Assembly (NCBI GenBank): GCA_947069175.1
Contig: CAMTDV010000023.1
Span: forward strand, 84,764,391 to 84,828,390
Direction: 5' to 3'
Length of the DNA stretch: 64,000 bases
DNA from: Scalesia atractyloides
Lineage: Eukaryota; Streptophyta; Magnoliopsida; Asterales; Asteraceae
The notes under the pieces were generated by a model. That model was not told the DNA's origin and did no database searches. It saw only the letters and a program-made list of their open reading frames with translations. Positions 9,806 to 20,530 of this stretch are shown here, piece after piece; positions within the stretch are counted from its first letter, which is position 1, and each line of letters opens with the position of its first letter. A program made the translations under genes and the position numbers.

Positions 9806-11576
9806 CAAACACACATGCATGCTTTCTTCACAAAACAAAAACACAAACCCTAGTTGAGAAAACAGCCGACGGCAGCCCCTTGTTCACCTCCTCGATCGCA
9901 AACAGCCCTCTTGCACTTCCTTTGATCGCGGCAGCCCTCGCCATTCACCTTCCTGGTCGCAACCTTCATCATATCCGAATCAGTCCCGTCCAAGTCTCGG
10001 CTCATTTACCTTGTCATTAAAGTTTAGGATTTATCATTATTACAAGATCATATTCGGATATATGTGTTTGAATGTAGTGATTGTGTTGTTTTCGGATTGA
10101 TTATGCTAGTTTGAAAGCTTGGTGTTTTCGGAAACCATGTAACATAGGCTGCGTTTTGATCGATAAAAACTAGAGATTATGATTAGGGTTTGCATGGATA
10201 TGATATATATAATGATATATGATTGGAAAAATCTGTTCTTGAACGCATACGTTCAATATATAAACGGTTTAAGCGAGTTAGTTGTGATAAAGTGCTGAAT
10301 CAGGCTGCTGAATGATGGTTACAGCCGACTTCAACTGGCTGTAACTCGGTCATTAGTTGTCGAAAAACGGATTTTATGAAGTCTAAAACGTAGAGTTTTA
10401 AATAAAGAATCTAATGGCACTGGATTCATATTTTTCTGAAGTCGTTTGATATTTTTAAGTGGCCAATTAAGTTCAGTAACTAAAGCTGTGAAAATCCTGA
10501 AATTTTGTTAGTTGTTTATCGAGTTGGATTTAATAATCTGTAGGGAGTCGACTCATGAAATTTGTACAGAAACTAGGTATGGAAATTTCCGGGCAACTCC
10601 CACTGGAATTTTGTTAATTGGACGAACAATGATTTTTAAATAAATTCTTCCGTGGACTGCAGTCAGAAAGTAACGAATCTGACTGCAGCCTAGTATATTA
10701 ATATTTATGGATAATTGGTAAAGTATTAGGACTTGAAAAATTTATATAAATTTATACAGTATAGTTGTCACCTGCTGTAAAATAATTGGAATTTTTGGAA
10801 CGTTGGAACTATTATATAAAAATCCTAGAAAACAGCCGAATTATGAGTATGTAAGCTGAAACTTGATAACTTGTGAATGTGTGCACCAAAGTGTTGCATG
10901 GATTGGATTATGTTCATGATAAATTGTTTTGATTACTATGTTCACATGAGGATATTTGCATGCGTGTTTGAATGTTAGGAATTTTGATTGTGTGTATCAC
11001 TTTGTGCGTAAATTATGTGTAGAATTTGTATTGGTGTGTTCACACACTAACTTGAAATCAATTGGTTTATTTGGACGCAATTAGCGGTCCCATCAATTGC
11101 AACTTCTGTGTTACACTAACCGAGCAACTAAAGGTGAGTTCACGGCCCCTAACTTTATCCGGTTTTAAACAACAGGGGGAGAAACATGTATACACTCTTC
11201 AACTCAATCTCTTTACGTTATACGAAATCAACGTCACATAACTATTCGGTAACTAAGTTAATGTTAATGTAATGTTATGGTCACTAAGCAGCTATATCAC
11301 ATAAGTCCTCGACAATCTCTCGGATCGTTAGTATTGGGTTTAAATAGCGGGGAAATTATAAGTAGTACTACTGGGCCCGACAAGCCCCATCCGAGCTAGT
11401 CGCGCTAGCCAACCGGGTATGGTCAACGGGTGAATAATTTGGCCTAACTTCGCCATGGTCAGTGATAGGCCTGGCAACACGGAGGCACAACAGTCAGCTT
11501 CGATCGCGAACACTTACGTGACATAACTTTAGGCTAGCTACCTATATATGTTAACATTGAACTTAATTACGAATCA

Positions 11577-11825
11577 ACAATATTATTCCGGGTTAGGAAT
11601 AATGGAACAAACAACAATATTATTCCGGGTTAGGAATAATGGAACGAAACAACAATATTATCCCGGGTTAGGGATAATGGAACCAACATCATTATTATTC
11701 CGGTTAAGGAATAATGGAACTATCGGTATTATTCCGGGTAAGGAATAATGGAACTATCAGTATTATTCCGGGTTGGGAATAATGGAACTAAATCGTTATC
11801 CCGGGTTAGGGATAACGGGGGAAAC
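11577..11825 (+). repeat. Seven-copy hairpin minisatellite with paired substitutions
   Basis: Seven units of about 35-38 bp each form a stem-loop. The usual form is ATTATTCC, loop GGGTTA, GGAATAAT. Unit 3 has ATTATCCC/GGGATAAT and unit 7 has CGTTATCCC/GGGATAACG, so changes on one arm are matched on the other. Loops vary (GGTTAA, GGGTAA, GGGTTG) without compensation. The open frame across it has no protein character. Confidence 0.92.
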
Positions 11826-13101
11826 AAACTCATAACCGAACAAACGAATTTATGAAAACCTGTGAACTCACTCATCTTTAATGTTGACACTTGTTTCTTT
11901 ACATGTTTCTCAGGACGCTAGGAGCTCTAGGTGCACTCACTTGCATTGATCAAGACATCTTTTATCGAGTCTCATTTACAAACATTGTTTTGGGTTTTTC
12001 TTTGGTTTTGGCGTTTATGTTTGCGCCCGTTCCGTTACTTTACTTTATGCTTCCGTTCAACTTTAAAAACAAATGCTTCCGCTAAACGTTGGTAACTAAC
12101 TAAGACAATATAAAATCTACGACGAATGGTTAAACAAATGATTTTGGAAAACGTATTATCAAATCATATAGAGTCGTTCGACGTACTAGTGTTTCAGATT
12201 CTGGTTTGTTCACACGCCTCGCGGTAAAACTCCGCAAGTGGAAATTGAGGGTGTGACATTGTGTTTTCTGTTATCACTAGGAAACAAACGAGATTTATAT
12301 ACAGACTAAGTTGAATCGGTTCCGTCAACTGAGAAACGGAAAACGGCAAAGCAATCGTCAAATCGTTTGATTTCTCGCGTATTCACGTTCATAACCGATG
12401 AACCGATGTCTTTAATCAATTCAGAATTGATTGAGCATCAAGTCTCATCATTATCGGCCTTCATAACCGAAAAGCAATCAAATCCTGAATACTTCAATCC
12501 AAGCTCACTCTCGCGACTCAGAAACGTCATAACCTTACTCCATTTCATTTTCGTCACATTCTCAGACCATCAGAACGCTTAAATCAGTTCGCCGGAATTT
12601 TCTGCAAATCCCGCCGGAAAACCGTATTCATCCTCAAACGGTAATTCTCTCAATATTATTGCAGGTCAACAATTATTAGACTATTTCTAACCTAAACCTC
12701 TCAATTGAAATCGAATTCAGGCGCTGTATTCAACTAATTCCAGTTCGCCGGAACTCCCTTGAAAATTTCTAATTCCGTCTGTGAAACGGTAAGGGTCTTC
12801 AAACACATCGATAACGTTTGTTTATCACTTCAATTCCACATTCGACTAATCAAAATAGTTAATTATCTTGTTCAGTTGAAGAGCATAAAAACAGGAACCG
12901 ACACATCGCCGGAAATCTGAAATAAACCGTTCATCGGTATGTTCACCTCTAATTACCGTCTCTGCCTTTTCATTTAAGTTTTAATAATGTCTGTAAATCG
13001 TAAACATAAGGAACGAGATAGTAAATCAGATTGACTGTAATTAGAATGAAGAAGACGAAGCTAACTAAGTTATAAGTATATTTAAAACTAGTAAAATGAA
13101 C

Positions 13102-13172
13102 GGGTTAGACACACACTCCAGCGGTGGACTGTGTGCAAAATACAAACGCACGTCCCGAGTTCGATTCCTGCT
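13102..13172 (+). repeat. tRNA-like module 1 (LTR copy 1)
   Basis: GGGTTAGACACACACTCCA, loop GCGG, TGGACTGTGTGC forms a long hairpin, followed by a box B-like AGTTCGATTCC. It corresponds to 60657-60729 in the other LTR. Confidence 0.7.
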
Positions 13173-13271
13173 ATACGCACTCCTTATATAATAAAATGCC
13201 TTTTTGTTTAAAAACTAAACCGGGATAACTCAGTTAGTTGTTAAGTATAATAAAAACCGAGATAATAACCA

Positions 13272-13340
13272 GGTTAGACACACAGTCCAGCGGTGGACTG
13301 TGTGCAACATAAACCATACGTCGCGCGTTCGAAACCCGTC
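13272..13340 (+). repeat. tRNA-like module 2 (LTR copy 1)
   Basis: GGTTAGACACACAGTCCA, loop GCGG, TGGACTGTGTGC is a near-perfect 10-11 bp stem; a GTTCGAAACCC box B-like element follows. It starts 170 bases after module 1 and corresponds to 60823-60897. Confidence 0.7.
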
Positions 13341-13440
13341 ACTTGCACCGGTCCGTTGAATTAAAATGTTTTTGAAATTAAAAAGAATTTCGGTTAAAAT
13401 GAATAAGTGTATAAATATAATTAAAAACAAGATTATTTCG

Positions 13441-13515
13441 GGTTAGACACGTAGCTCAGTTGGTATAGCTGCGTGCACGCGTACGGGAGGTCTCGGGTTC
13501 GAGCCTCACCCAGCG
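13441..13515 (+). repeat. tRNA-like module 3 (LTR copy 1)
   Basis: GGTTAGACACG leads into TAGCTCAGTTGGTATAGC, a canonical tRNA D-arm/box A, then AGGTC and GGGTTCGAGCC, a canonical T-loop/box B. It starts 169 bases after module 2. The acceptor and T stems do not pair properly, so a functional tRNA is unlikely. Confidence 0.75.
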
Positions 13516-14084
13516 CAAACCATGCTCCTGACCGAACCGGTCAACAGGTCAACGGTCAACGGTCAACGCAAAATAAACAAAAATTTTTTATATTTTTATT
13601 TATTTAATATAATTTAAAAATTAATAAAAATACTAAAAAATAACATTTTTAAAGATAGAAAATAGCCTTAAACTCACAAAAATATATCTAAAAATTTCAT
13701 TAAAATCCTTAATAAAATCCACTCATTTAATATATTTTTCCGTTATTATTTAGGTTAGTAATCCTCGTTGTTCCGCTCATCTAATTCGTGCGCATATCAC
13801 CATCTCCAATCCAACGCACCCAATGTGAGTGAATCTTTACAAATTCCCCGTTTTAATCACGTTTTGGGGTGTATCATGTGTCTTGTTTATATATATATTA
13901 TACTTAAACCATTGTGCATGCATCATATCATGAACTAGTGTATTCAGTTTGTTTCTGTTGTGTAGTTATTGTTGGATGCAAGTTTATTATTTTCAGTACA
14001 TGCAATTTCATAGGCCGCCGCTCCCCATTACATTATGAGCGTTGAGCATGTTCCCCATTTCATTATGAGGTTGAACCTGGCGTG

Positions 14085-14192
14085 CCCACATACGATCGGC
14101 TCCGTTTGATTGAGCCTTGATCGCACAGACATTTTCATTTTCAGTACATGCAATACGATCGGCTCCGTTTGATTGAGCCTTGATCGCACAGT
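14085..14192 (+). repeat. Duplicated GGCTC...GAGCC hairpin in LTR copy 1
   Basis: The stretch GGCTCCGTTTGATTGAGCC, flanked by GATC on both sides, occurs twice about 64 bases apart here and once in the second LTR copy near 61612-61640. It can fold as a hairpin (GATC.GGCTC with GAGCC.GATC) and is among the best conserved parts of the two LTRs. Confidence 0.8.
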
Positions 14193-15299
14193 TTCATTTA
14201 TGTTATTTACAGTATGATGTTGGTATGTTCATGTATGCTGTCATATGTTATTGTATGTTATAGTGTGACTGCTATTTGCCATTGCTTGATTATTTACATT
14301 TGCTCATCTATGATTATGCACAAATTTTCATTGATAAACTAACAATTAATTTATTAATAAATGTTTATCTAATAAGGTTCACTCGCCAACTTATGTTGAC
14401 CCAAAAACTCCCATTTTTACACATGATACAGGTGAACCAGCAGCAGCTAGGAACACATAGGACTTGGACTAGAAGAATAAAACGATTTAGAGTTGGGATT
14501 GTTATGTTGGTTTATTTTCTTTGTATTGAATGAACATGTTTGGATTTTTGGAAATGTAACTTTGACTTTATTAAATATGAAACATATTAGTAAATGTCAT
14601 GAGCTTTGGTGATAACCCAATTATGCCCCGACTCTTATTCCGCTGCGGGTCGGGGTGTGACAATTAACACCTACCTTATTAAGATCACTTAGCCATGTTC
14701 ATTTGAACAATGGCTGGACCATAATAGTCTTAACCGAAAGTCAAAACGTTTTCCGTAAAACGCTTGACTTTTGGCTATAAAGGCCTATAAACGAAAATGC
14801 ACAAAGAAGGAACACTTACCAGTGATTCCTAGGGTGCAAAAGAACTATGTTAGATGCTCCTTTTAGCTAGGAACTTCCAGATGAGGGAGAAGAGTATGAA
14901 TAAGAAAGGTGCAAGTTCAAATGGTGAACTTGATCACCTATTTATAGTTGGAGAACTCAAAGGAGGTGAAGCCAGGTGTTTAGGGGTGTAAGAGGGAGAT
15001 TACAAGTGTCCTAAAACGTGGCATAGCAGTTTGGGAAGCCATGGTTTCGATTTTAATGGTTTTGGAGTTTTGTTTGGGAGCCAAGCAAAACTTTCTACAG
15101 CAGAGGCCTTCTCGATCCTCACGAGAAACCCAGGCCAGGTCTCTCGCGGCCCGCGAGCGCCCTTTGGCCAGATTCAAAGTTTGACACTTTAGCCCCTTGA
15201 CTTTAAAAAGCTTCCAAAAACCTTTTAAAACACCTTTTTGGCACTTTTAGCCCTCCGTAGCCTATACTTGGCATACCCGGGATTATGCTCAGACATTGT

Positions 15300-15690
15300 C
15301 GAGCTCTCGGTTCGTTAAAAGGTCACTCAGAGGTAATAATTAACATGTTGACACTTTTAATCCCTCCAATATCCAACTTTCACATATTTACAAAATTGAA
15401 CCCTCTCGTCCAACAGATGGCACGTATGAGAGTTAGGACTTCGCAAAGGATCACTTAGAGGCTTATTATAAGCATGTTGATTCCGATGTCACTCACAGGC
15501 TGGGCATGTTGACGTATCAGTCACTCAGAGGCCAAATTTCAAGCATGTTGACATATTAGTCACTCAGAGGCTAATGATTTAAGCATGTTGACATATCAAT
15601 TACTCATAGGCTGTTATTTATGCATGTTGACATCGGACCGTCACTCAGAGGCTCAGTTTGAGCATGTTGACGCCTTTAGTCCTTATTGGT
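15300..15690. repeat. Tandem repeats in the outer LTR (~40 bp)
   Basis: Seven spaced copies of GTCACTCAGAGGC and GCATGTTGACAT-type phrases occur (CATGTTGA at about 15344, 15472, 15509, 15545, 15587, 15625 and 15663). This is a degenerate minisatellite near the outer end of the long LTR. Confidence 0.8.
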
Positions 15691-15789
15691 CTTTAGCAGA
15701 CTATATTTAAAATACAACACGTGTCACTATACTATTGGACACGATTTTACAGGGTGTTACAATCTGCATAAAAAAGATGAAACAAAATA

Positions 15790-16190
15790 ACGTTCTTCTT
15801 TCCCACTATAGTTGGAGAGAACAAGCCTGAACTAAATAATACCTTCAAATGAAACATGAAGACCTTCCATCGCTAAAATTCTTTCCCACTCGAATTCCTT
15901 TGTAGGGCTAACATTAACCAACACAGGCAGTTTAGTTGATTTTAAACAAGCCGAAATACACTTTATCTAACTTTCATTAAAGCTCATCGCCTCCATAATA
16001 TGTAATAAATAATTCCAACTTCAAAAACGAATCCTTTTCAAAATCAATTTTAAAAATCATGAACTTTTTATGTTTTCTTTTATACCACTCCACAACTTCA
16101 TTCATAATCAATGTCTCATCAAGAATTTGTTTGCCTTTAATGAAAGCAGATTGGACCGGACTCAACACCTGATCCATCTTGTTTCACATA
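15790..16190 (-). pseudogene. LINE (non-LTR) reverse transcriptase relic
   Basis: The minus strand encodes MDQVLSPVQSAFIKGKQILD, then LIMNEVVEWYK and KKFMIFKIDFEKDS, which are plant LINE RT motifs. Downstream in shifted frames come KCISACLKS, VLVNVSPTKEF and LAMEGLHVSFEG. The block with the catalytic aspartates is deleted: the sequence jumps from SPTKEF almost directly to the LAMEGLHVSFEG region. This is a short, dead remnant. It lies directly beyond the outer LTR end and may be what that element inserted into. Confidence 0.85.
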
Positions 16191-16640
16191 GCTCAAGGTA
16201 AAAATGTTTCATGATTTTTTTTTATTATAAAATGTTCTCTTCTCCTACGTTATACAGGGCAAGAAGTTTCTTTTATTTCTACATCTACAAATATTTTCTT
16301 GCACCAAGTCCGGTTCGCATGCCCTAGTCTACCAGATCCGGTTTGAGTGGTTCGTATTTTGCCAATTCAAATGCAAAGTAAAAGAAAAAATCGGTTCGCC
16401 CGGCCGTCTAACCCATATGAATTGCACCTCAAAAGTCAAAACGATCTGGTTCCCGGTCTCACCAACCGATTTAGATTTAATTACATTGTTCTAAATATGT
16501 ATTTGGTTTATGATTTAGAAATGAAAAGAAAATGGTATATAAAAGAATAAACCACACCACAAGAAATGATGTTTAAAACATGTAACATTGACAAGATCTC
16601 CATTTTTTAGGAACAAGATCTCCATATTGAATATATTAAT
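16191..16640. other. AT-rich intergenic sequence
   Basis: No gene or repeat structure is recognised. The 67-residue open frame at 16347-16550 has no family resemblance. Confidence 0.4.
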
Positions 16641-19115
16641 AAGCTACTTCTAGTTTCAATAATAAAAATATGGCAACCAATTAAAAACTTCCCTTTGACT
16701 TGGCATTATCACGTTTACTCTATTTTTATGAACAACTACAACTGTTTTAATGGTCAAAAACATGTAATCAACCATTCAACTCAATTTTTGAAAAGTAAAC
16801 TTGTTGACATTATATTTTTGTTCCTTAAGAGTGGCATTCAAAGGGTTAGGTTAGTTGGCATGTTCTAGGTATATTTCTTGACATTTTTAAATAAACAAAA
16901 GTCAGCACTAGTTTTATATTCTTCTGATGGATGATAACTTGTTCAACATAAATATATGAAAGGAGTATTCGAAGATCTTCTTTAGATTTTGCTAAGACAG
17001 GTTCAGTTTGTTTCGTTACGATACTGTTACGGTACCCACACTCACCATAACTTGCAATATATAGAATATAATTTATGTTGCTACCGAAGTTGTTCGGACG
17101 ATATTGGTTCGGTTCGTCACAGTAAAGAACAACAAAAACATTTATATTTGACACGTCCGATTTTGAACAAAACTTTTATTGAAACACAGATAAAAATAAG
17201 CACGTCGTAAAGGTTCATTAAGAATTTTATAAAACATTACATTATATTATTATAATAACAAAAAAGGGTAAACGAAATGTACGTTCGTACTTTGATTACT
17301 TTTACATTATCATGTAGATTAAGAAGACACGTCCAAACGACATAATCAAATTTTTATTAAAATCGATCTCAAAAAATATATTTAGAAAACTTTTATTTAT
17401 TTGCATTATGTGAGTCTATTTTGGCATGTATTAATTAAATCACTATAAAAACACTATTTTACTTTTGAAATGTATTAGTTGAAACTCTTGTATTCTGATA
17501 TGTGTTTGATTTGTATGTTTATGATTAAAAGATCAAGAAAAGTGAGATGCAATGTGATTTTTTTAACCGAATGCGTTAAGAAATCTAATAAACCATGAAC
17601 TTTTTTAATTAATTATGATATTTGTCAACCTAATAGTTTAATCATATTGTCTAACTGATACCACAAAACTAGAAGATTTAAGGATTAAATAATTGAATCA
17701 TCGTCCAGTGTGATGATGTTTTTTTTTTCTTTTTTTTTTTTAATGAAATGCATCCATCAATTTTTAACCAAACAAGTTTTACTTAAACTATTAATTGAAA
17801 TGGATCAGTCATAACAAGAAGTAACTTATTTTAAACCTTGTTTATTCTTTGCAAATCAACTACATGTGTAAAAAAGAAAAAAAGTATAAAAGTAATTGAG
17901 ATTTAAATAAAAAACAGTTTTTATTGTGTAAATTCAAAGTCCAAGTTATGTTAGTTCGTTTGTCTTAGTTAGTATTTAATTAATTACAATTTTAGGATAT
18001 TAGAACCCCCTCCCCTCTAATAATATATAAGAGTCATTGGTGTTAGTCAACAGATCTAGTTTTACGTAATCAAAAGAGTCTTATGAGTTTGATTTCCAGA
18101 CTTACTTAGTTTTACTAAAGTCGATCGGTTCACTTGTCAGTTAGTAGTTTAGTCGAGTTTTAAAGAGTGTAAAGTATATATAACTTAGTGTCTAGATTAT
18201 GTTATTAGGTTAATTTAGTCAATAATTAATAAACTACTTTTAACACATTATAGTTGTTTGAACTTTGAAATTTTAACCTTTTAAGCCAATTAAAGCTCAA
18301 ATAACTAAACATCTAACTCTTTATATTAAAATTCCTCTAAATCCTTAAACATGTGATTTTACAAAATTCATTTGATTTGGTGCACTTAAAATGATATGTA
18401 TATGATCTAACTTTTACATACTTATGGTGTTCATCAATTCATCATAGTAATCCCCGAATATAACTCACAAAACTTTACATGAGTTAATCTAAATGTGTTT
18501 CTATCGACAAATTTATGCTAGTGGATTTCATACATTGCCTCTAAATATTCATTTGTGGGTTACTTTTTTCTATTACTATATGTATTGATTCTGGATATTG
18601 TTTGAGCTTCTTGTGTGTTTATTTGGCAAAAAACAATATAATGATTTTGAAAATTTTAACAAGGAAAGCAAATTCTATAAAACAAGCTTAGCTCGGGTCG
18701 GTGAAACTAATTGGAATCCGACTTTATAACTACGCATCGACTTTTAGCCTTGTGGAAACTAGTGAAAGAAATGTTCATTGTTTTGTCTAGAGAGGGTACC
18801 TAGTGGCGAAGCTTGGGATTTCCGACCGAGAAGGGGGAGCGGAAGTCACTGGACTAAAAATTTATATAAAACCGGGGGTCAAAAACGTACATACCCAAAA
18901 AATTTCTATACGAAAACTACATACTCTGCACTACTGAACGATATGTTCGAGCGGGCGGCCGCCCTCTTCCGCCCCTTAAAAGCTTCGCCATAAGGGCACC
19001 GATGGAGAAAACTTGAGGCATTAAATTTAGTTTAATTGGAAAAAAGGAAAGTTTTAAATTCGTGTTTGCCATGTTGAACTTATTAAGAAGGATAAATAAC
19101 TACAGATAAAGAATC
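16641..19115. repeat. Tandem duplication, unit 1
   Basis: Blocks of this stretch recur in the same order in 19116-21631: AAGCTACTTCTA.TTTCAATA (16641), the ATATGG.AACCAATTA.AA block (16668), GGATGATAACTTG and GAAGATCTTCTTTAGATTTTG (16925-16990), TCTATTTTGGCATGTATTAA (17414), GATCAAGAAAAGT (17532), GAGCTTCTTGTG (18604) and AAAACTTGAG plus ATAAAGAATC (19007-19111). Divergence and many indels show that it is old. No gene is visible in it. Unit 1 alone carries the MITE at 18801-18992. A T-rich run lies at 17722-17743. Confidence 0.75.
18801..18992. mobile_element. hAT-type MITE, 192 bp
   Basis: Terminal inverted repeats TAGTGGCGAAGCTT and AAGCTTCGCCATA flank 192 bp, with a near-perfect 8-bp target duplication (AGGGTACC at 18793-18800, AGGGCACC at 18993-19000). 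An 8-bp duplication and GGCG-containing ends fit the hAT superfamily. It has no transposase. Confidence 0.82.
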
Positions 19116-19147
19116 AATTAGAGAAGCTACTTCTAATTTCAATAATA

Positions 19148-19745
19148 ATTTGTATCGATTAAACAAAATACATTCTTGAAGGGCCGTATATTCTTCGTGC
19201 TGATCAACGATGATTACAATATCGGGTAACCCTATCATATATTTAATACCGCCCAGATATGTTTGCAAATGAGATAATTGTCTTTTCAACATAGCCGCAT
19301 CTCTTTTCAGAAGACGGCTGAGTCCCCCTGTTTTTTGTTCAGTTCTCAAGTCTCTAAACTTATGAAGTCTCGTTTCTGTAGTGGACCAATTCGTTAACAT
19401 ACCACCGAGCCATTTTGTATTAACATAATGACACCGAGCCCTTATTGCAGCCCATGCTACTGAATCAGCTTCCTTATTTTTGGTGCCAACAATTAAGAAT
19501 TGTTTTCCCCTACTTGTTGCATCAAAAACCAAATCACAAGCTTCTGATAAAAAACGAGCAGTTCTAGTAAGATTTGTAATATGAATACCTTTACGTTTTG
19601 CAGAGATATAAGGTGCCATTTTAGGATTCCATTTCCTAGTACCATGGCCAAAATGAGCTCCTGCTTCCATCATCTCTTCTAAATTAATGTTCCAATATCT
19701 TCTTGTCATTTTTCCTCATACTGCCCCCCTTTTGAAAAAAAAGCG
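19148..19745 (-). pseudogene. rps2: Nuclear insertion of plastid rps2 (NUPT), truncated
   Basis: On the minus strand the frame from 19709 encodes plastid ribosomal protein S2: MTRRYWNINLEEMMEAGAHF, GHGTRKWNPKMAPYISAKRK, HITNLTRTARFLSEACDLVF, GTKNKEADSVAWAAIRARCH, KWLGGMLTNWSTTETRLHKF, and DIVIIVDQHEEYTALQECI. In plastids it is part of the 30S subunit. Plastid S2 is about 236 residues; here homology stops near residue 185. A deletion of about 20 bases after the QECI codons shifts the frame, and plastid sequence ends at 19148, giving a foreign tail. Several substitutions disturb conserved positions. About 35 bases of plastid 5' leader are included. The flanks match the unfilled site in unit 1 (about 16664/16665). 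A nuclear relic with no transit peptide, not expected to function. Confidence 0.93.
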
Positions 19746-19977
19746 AAAATATGGTAACCAATTAGAAGCTTCCCCTTGACTCAGGATTATTACGTTTAGT
19801 CTATTTTATATTGTAGCACATATAAGCTATGAACATCTACAACCATTTTATATTGTAGCACATATAAGCTATGAACAACTACAGCCATCTGTTATAATGG
19901 TCAAAATCAAGTAATCAACCATTCAACTCAAATTTTGAAAAGTAAACTTGTTGACTTTATATTTCTGTTCCTTAAGG

Positions 19978-20530
19978 CTGTTTGTGTCAATTATCGTTGC
20001 ATGCCACATCACCTGATTAGGACGCTAAACACTATTCCTGAAAGTGGTTGTGGCCCATCAAATCTTTTAATTTAATTTTTAGTTATTTTACCACACCATA
20101 TTTACTATGATTTAGTTAATGTTCATCTGATTCACTGGTGCTGAGGTAGTAAGGCGTACGGAATGGAATCAATGAAGGGGTATAAGTGAGTATTCACCTC
20201 ACGGGAACATTGCCCCTTACACCCTTCATCACGCGGTAAACCTATTCAATTGGAGAGGAGTAACCGTGCAAGGGAAGGGGGGGGGTGTTAATGGTGGGTT
20301 CCATTCTCTTCCAACCAATAACACTTTTATCTTTTCTTTTTTAAAGAAAAAAATTGTTTGGGTAACACCACTTACATTTGAATACAAAACAGGGAGAGAG
20401 AGATGAGTTGATATGACAAAGTAAGATTGGCCGAAGTGGAGAGAGAATTACTCCCCTCTTGTGAAGCACCCTAAAATAGAAACACTTTTTAAAAGGTTTA
20501 ATTATTCCGGTATACATGATCTAATATTGA
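19978..20530. other. Unit-2-specific insertion of unknown type
   Basis: After TTCCTTAAG unit 1 continues directly to the GGGT(T/C)AG..TGGCATGTTCTAGG block, whereas unit 2 has about 550 extra bases including a G run at 20275-20285. I could not define terminal repeats or a target duplication, so its class is open. Confidence 0.5.

Larger units (their letters stand above)
9420..12258 (+). mobile_element. Nested solo LTR of 2.84 kb
   Basis: Ends are TGTGACATCCC and GGGTGTGACA, flanked on both sides by TTGTG (9415-9419 and 12259-12263). It interrupts the older solo LTR at 9150-14662. It has a TATA box at 9797-9805 followed by a transcribed-looking leader with AAACCCTAG, so the strand is probably plus with a U3 of about 0.4 kb. 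The region 11577-11825 holds a hairpin repeat array. No internal coding region is present. Confidence 0.9.
9150..14662 (+). mobile_element. Solo LTR (tRNA-module family), interrupted by a second solo LTR
   Basis: It begins TGTAACATTTG and ends GGGGTGTGACA, flanked by the 5-bp duplication ATTAA. Removing the nested insertion (9420-12263) leaves about 2.67 kb. No primer site or internal region follows 14662, so this is a solo LTR left by recombination. It is homologous to the LTR at 59804-62077: both share the CGGGTTTTC.AAACCCGCTC start, four tRNA-like modules, the GGGGTGTATCATGT phrase, the GGCTCCGTTTGATTGAGCC hairpin, CGCCAACTTATGTTGACCCA, and the end with CCGCTGCGGGT. Confidence 0.93.
6833..15761 (-). 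mobile_element. 5' LTR of the gag-like element, split by a nested insertion
   Basis: On the plus strand the LTR runs from TGCCACACCCC (6833, next to the primer site) to GGGTGTTACA (15761); these ends are inverted repeats of each other. The piece 9150-14667 is a later insertion with its own target duplication, so the LTR itself is about 3.4 kb (6833-9149 plus 14668-15761). No second copy of this LTR is in the window, so the right boundary rests on the terminal motif only. Apart from the tandem repeats at 15300-15690 I see no gene or ORF in it. Confidence 0.65.

Noticed and set aside
13441..13515. Functional tRNA gene
   Set aside because: Box A and B are canonical but the acceptor and T stems do not pair and no clear anticodon arm exists. 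The sequence is one of several tandem LTR modules.
19083..19709. Functional nuclear-encoded ribosomal protein S2 gene
   Set aside because: No transit peptide or introns, the last fifth is lost through a deletion and frameshift, and the flanks show insertion into repeat DNA. It is a plastid DNA fragment.
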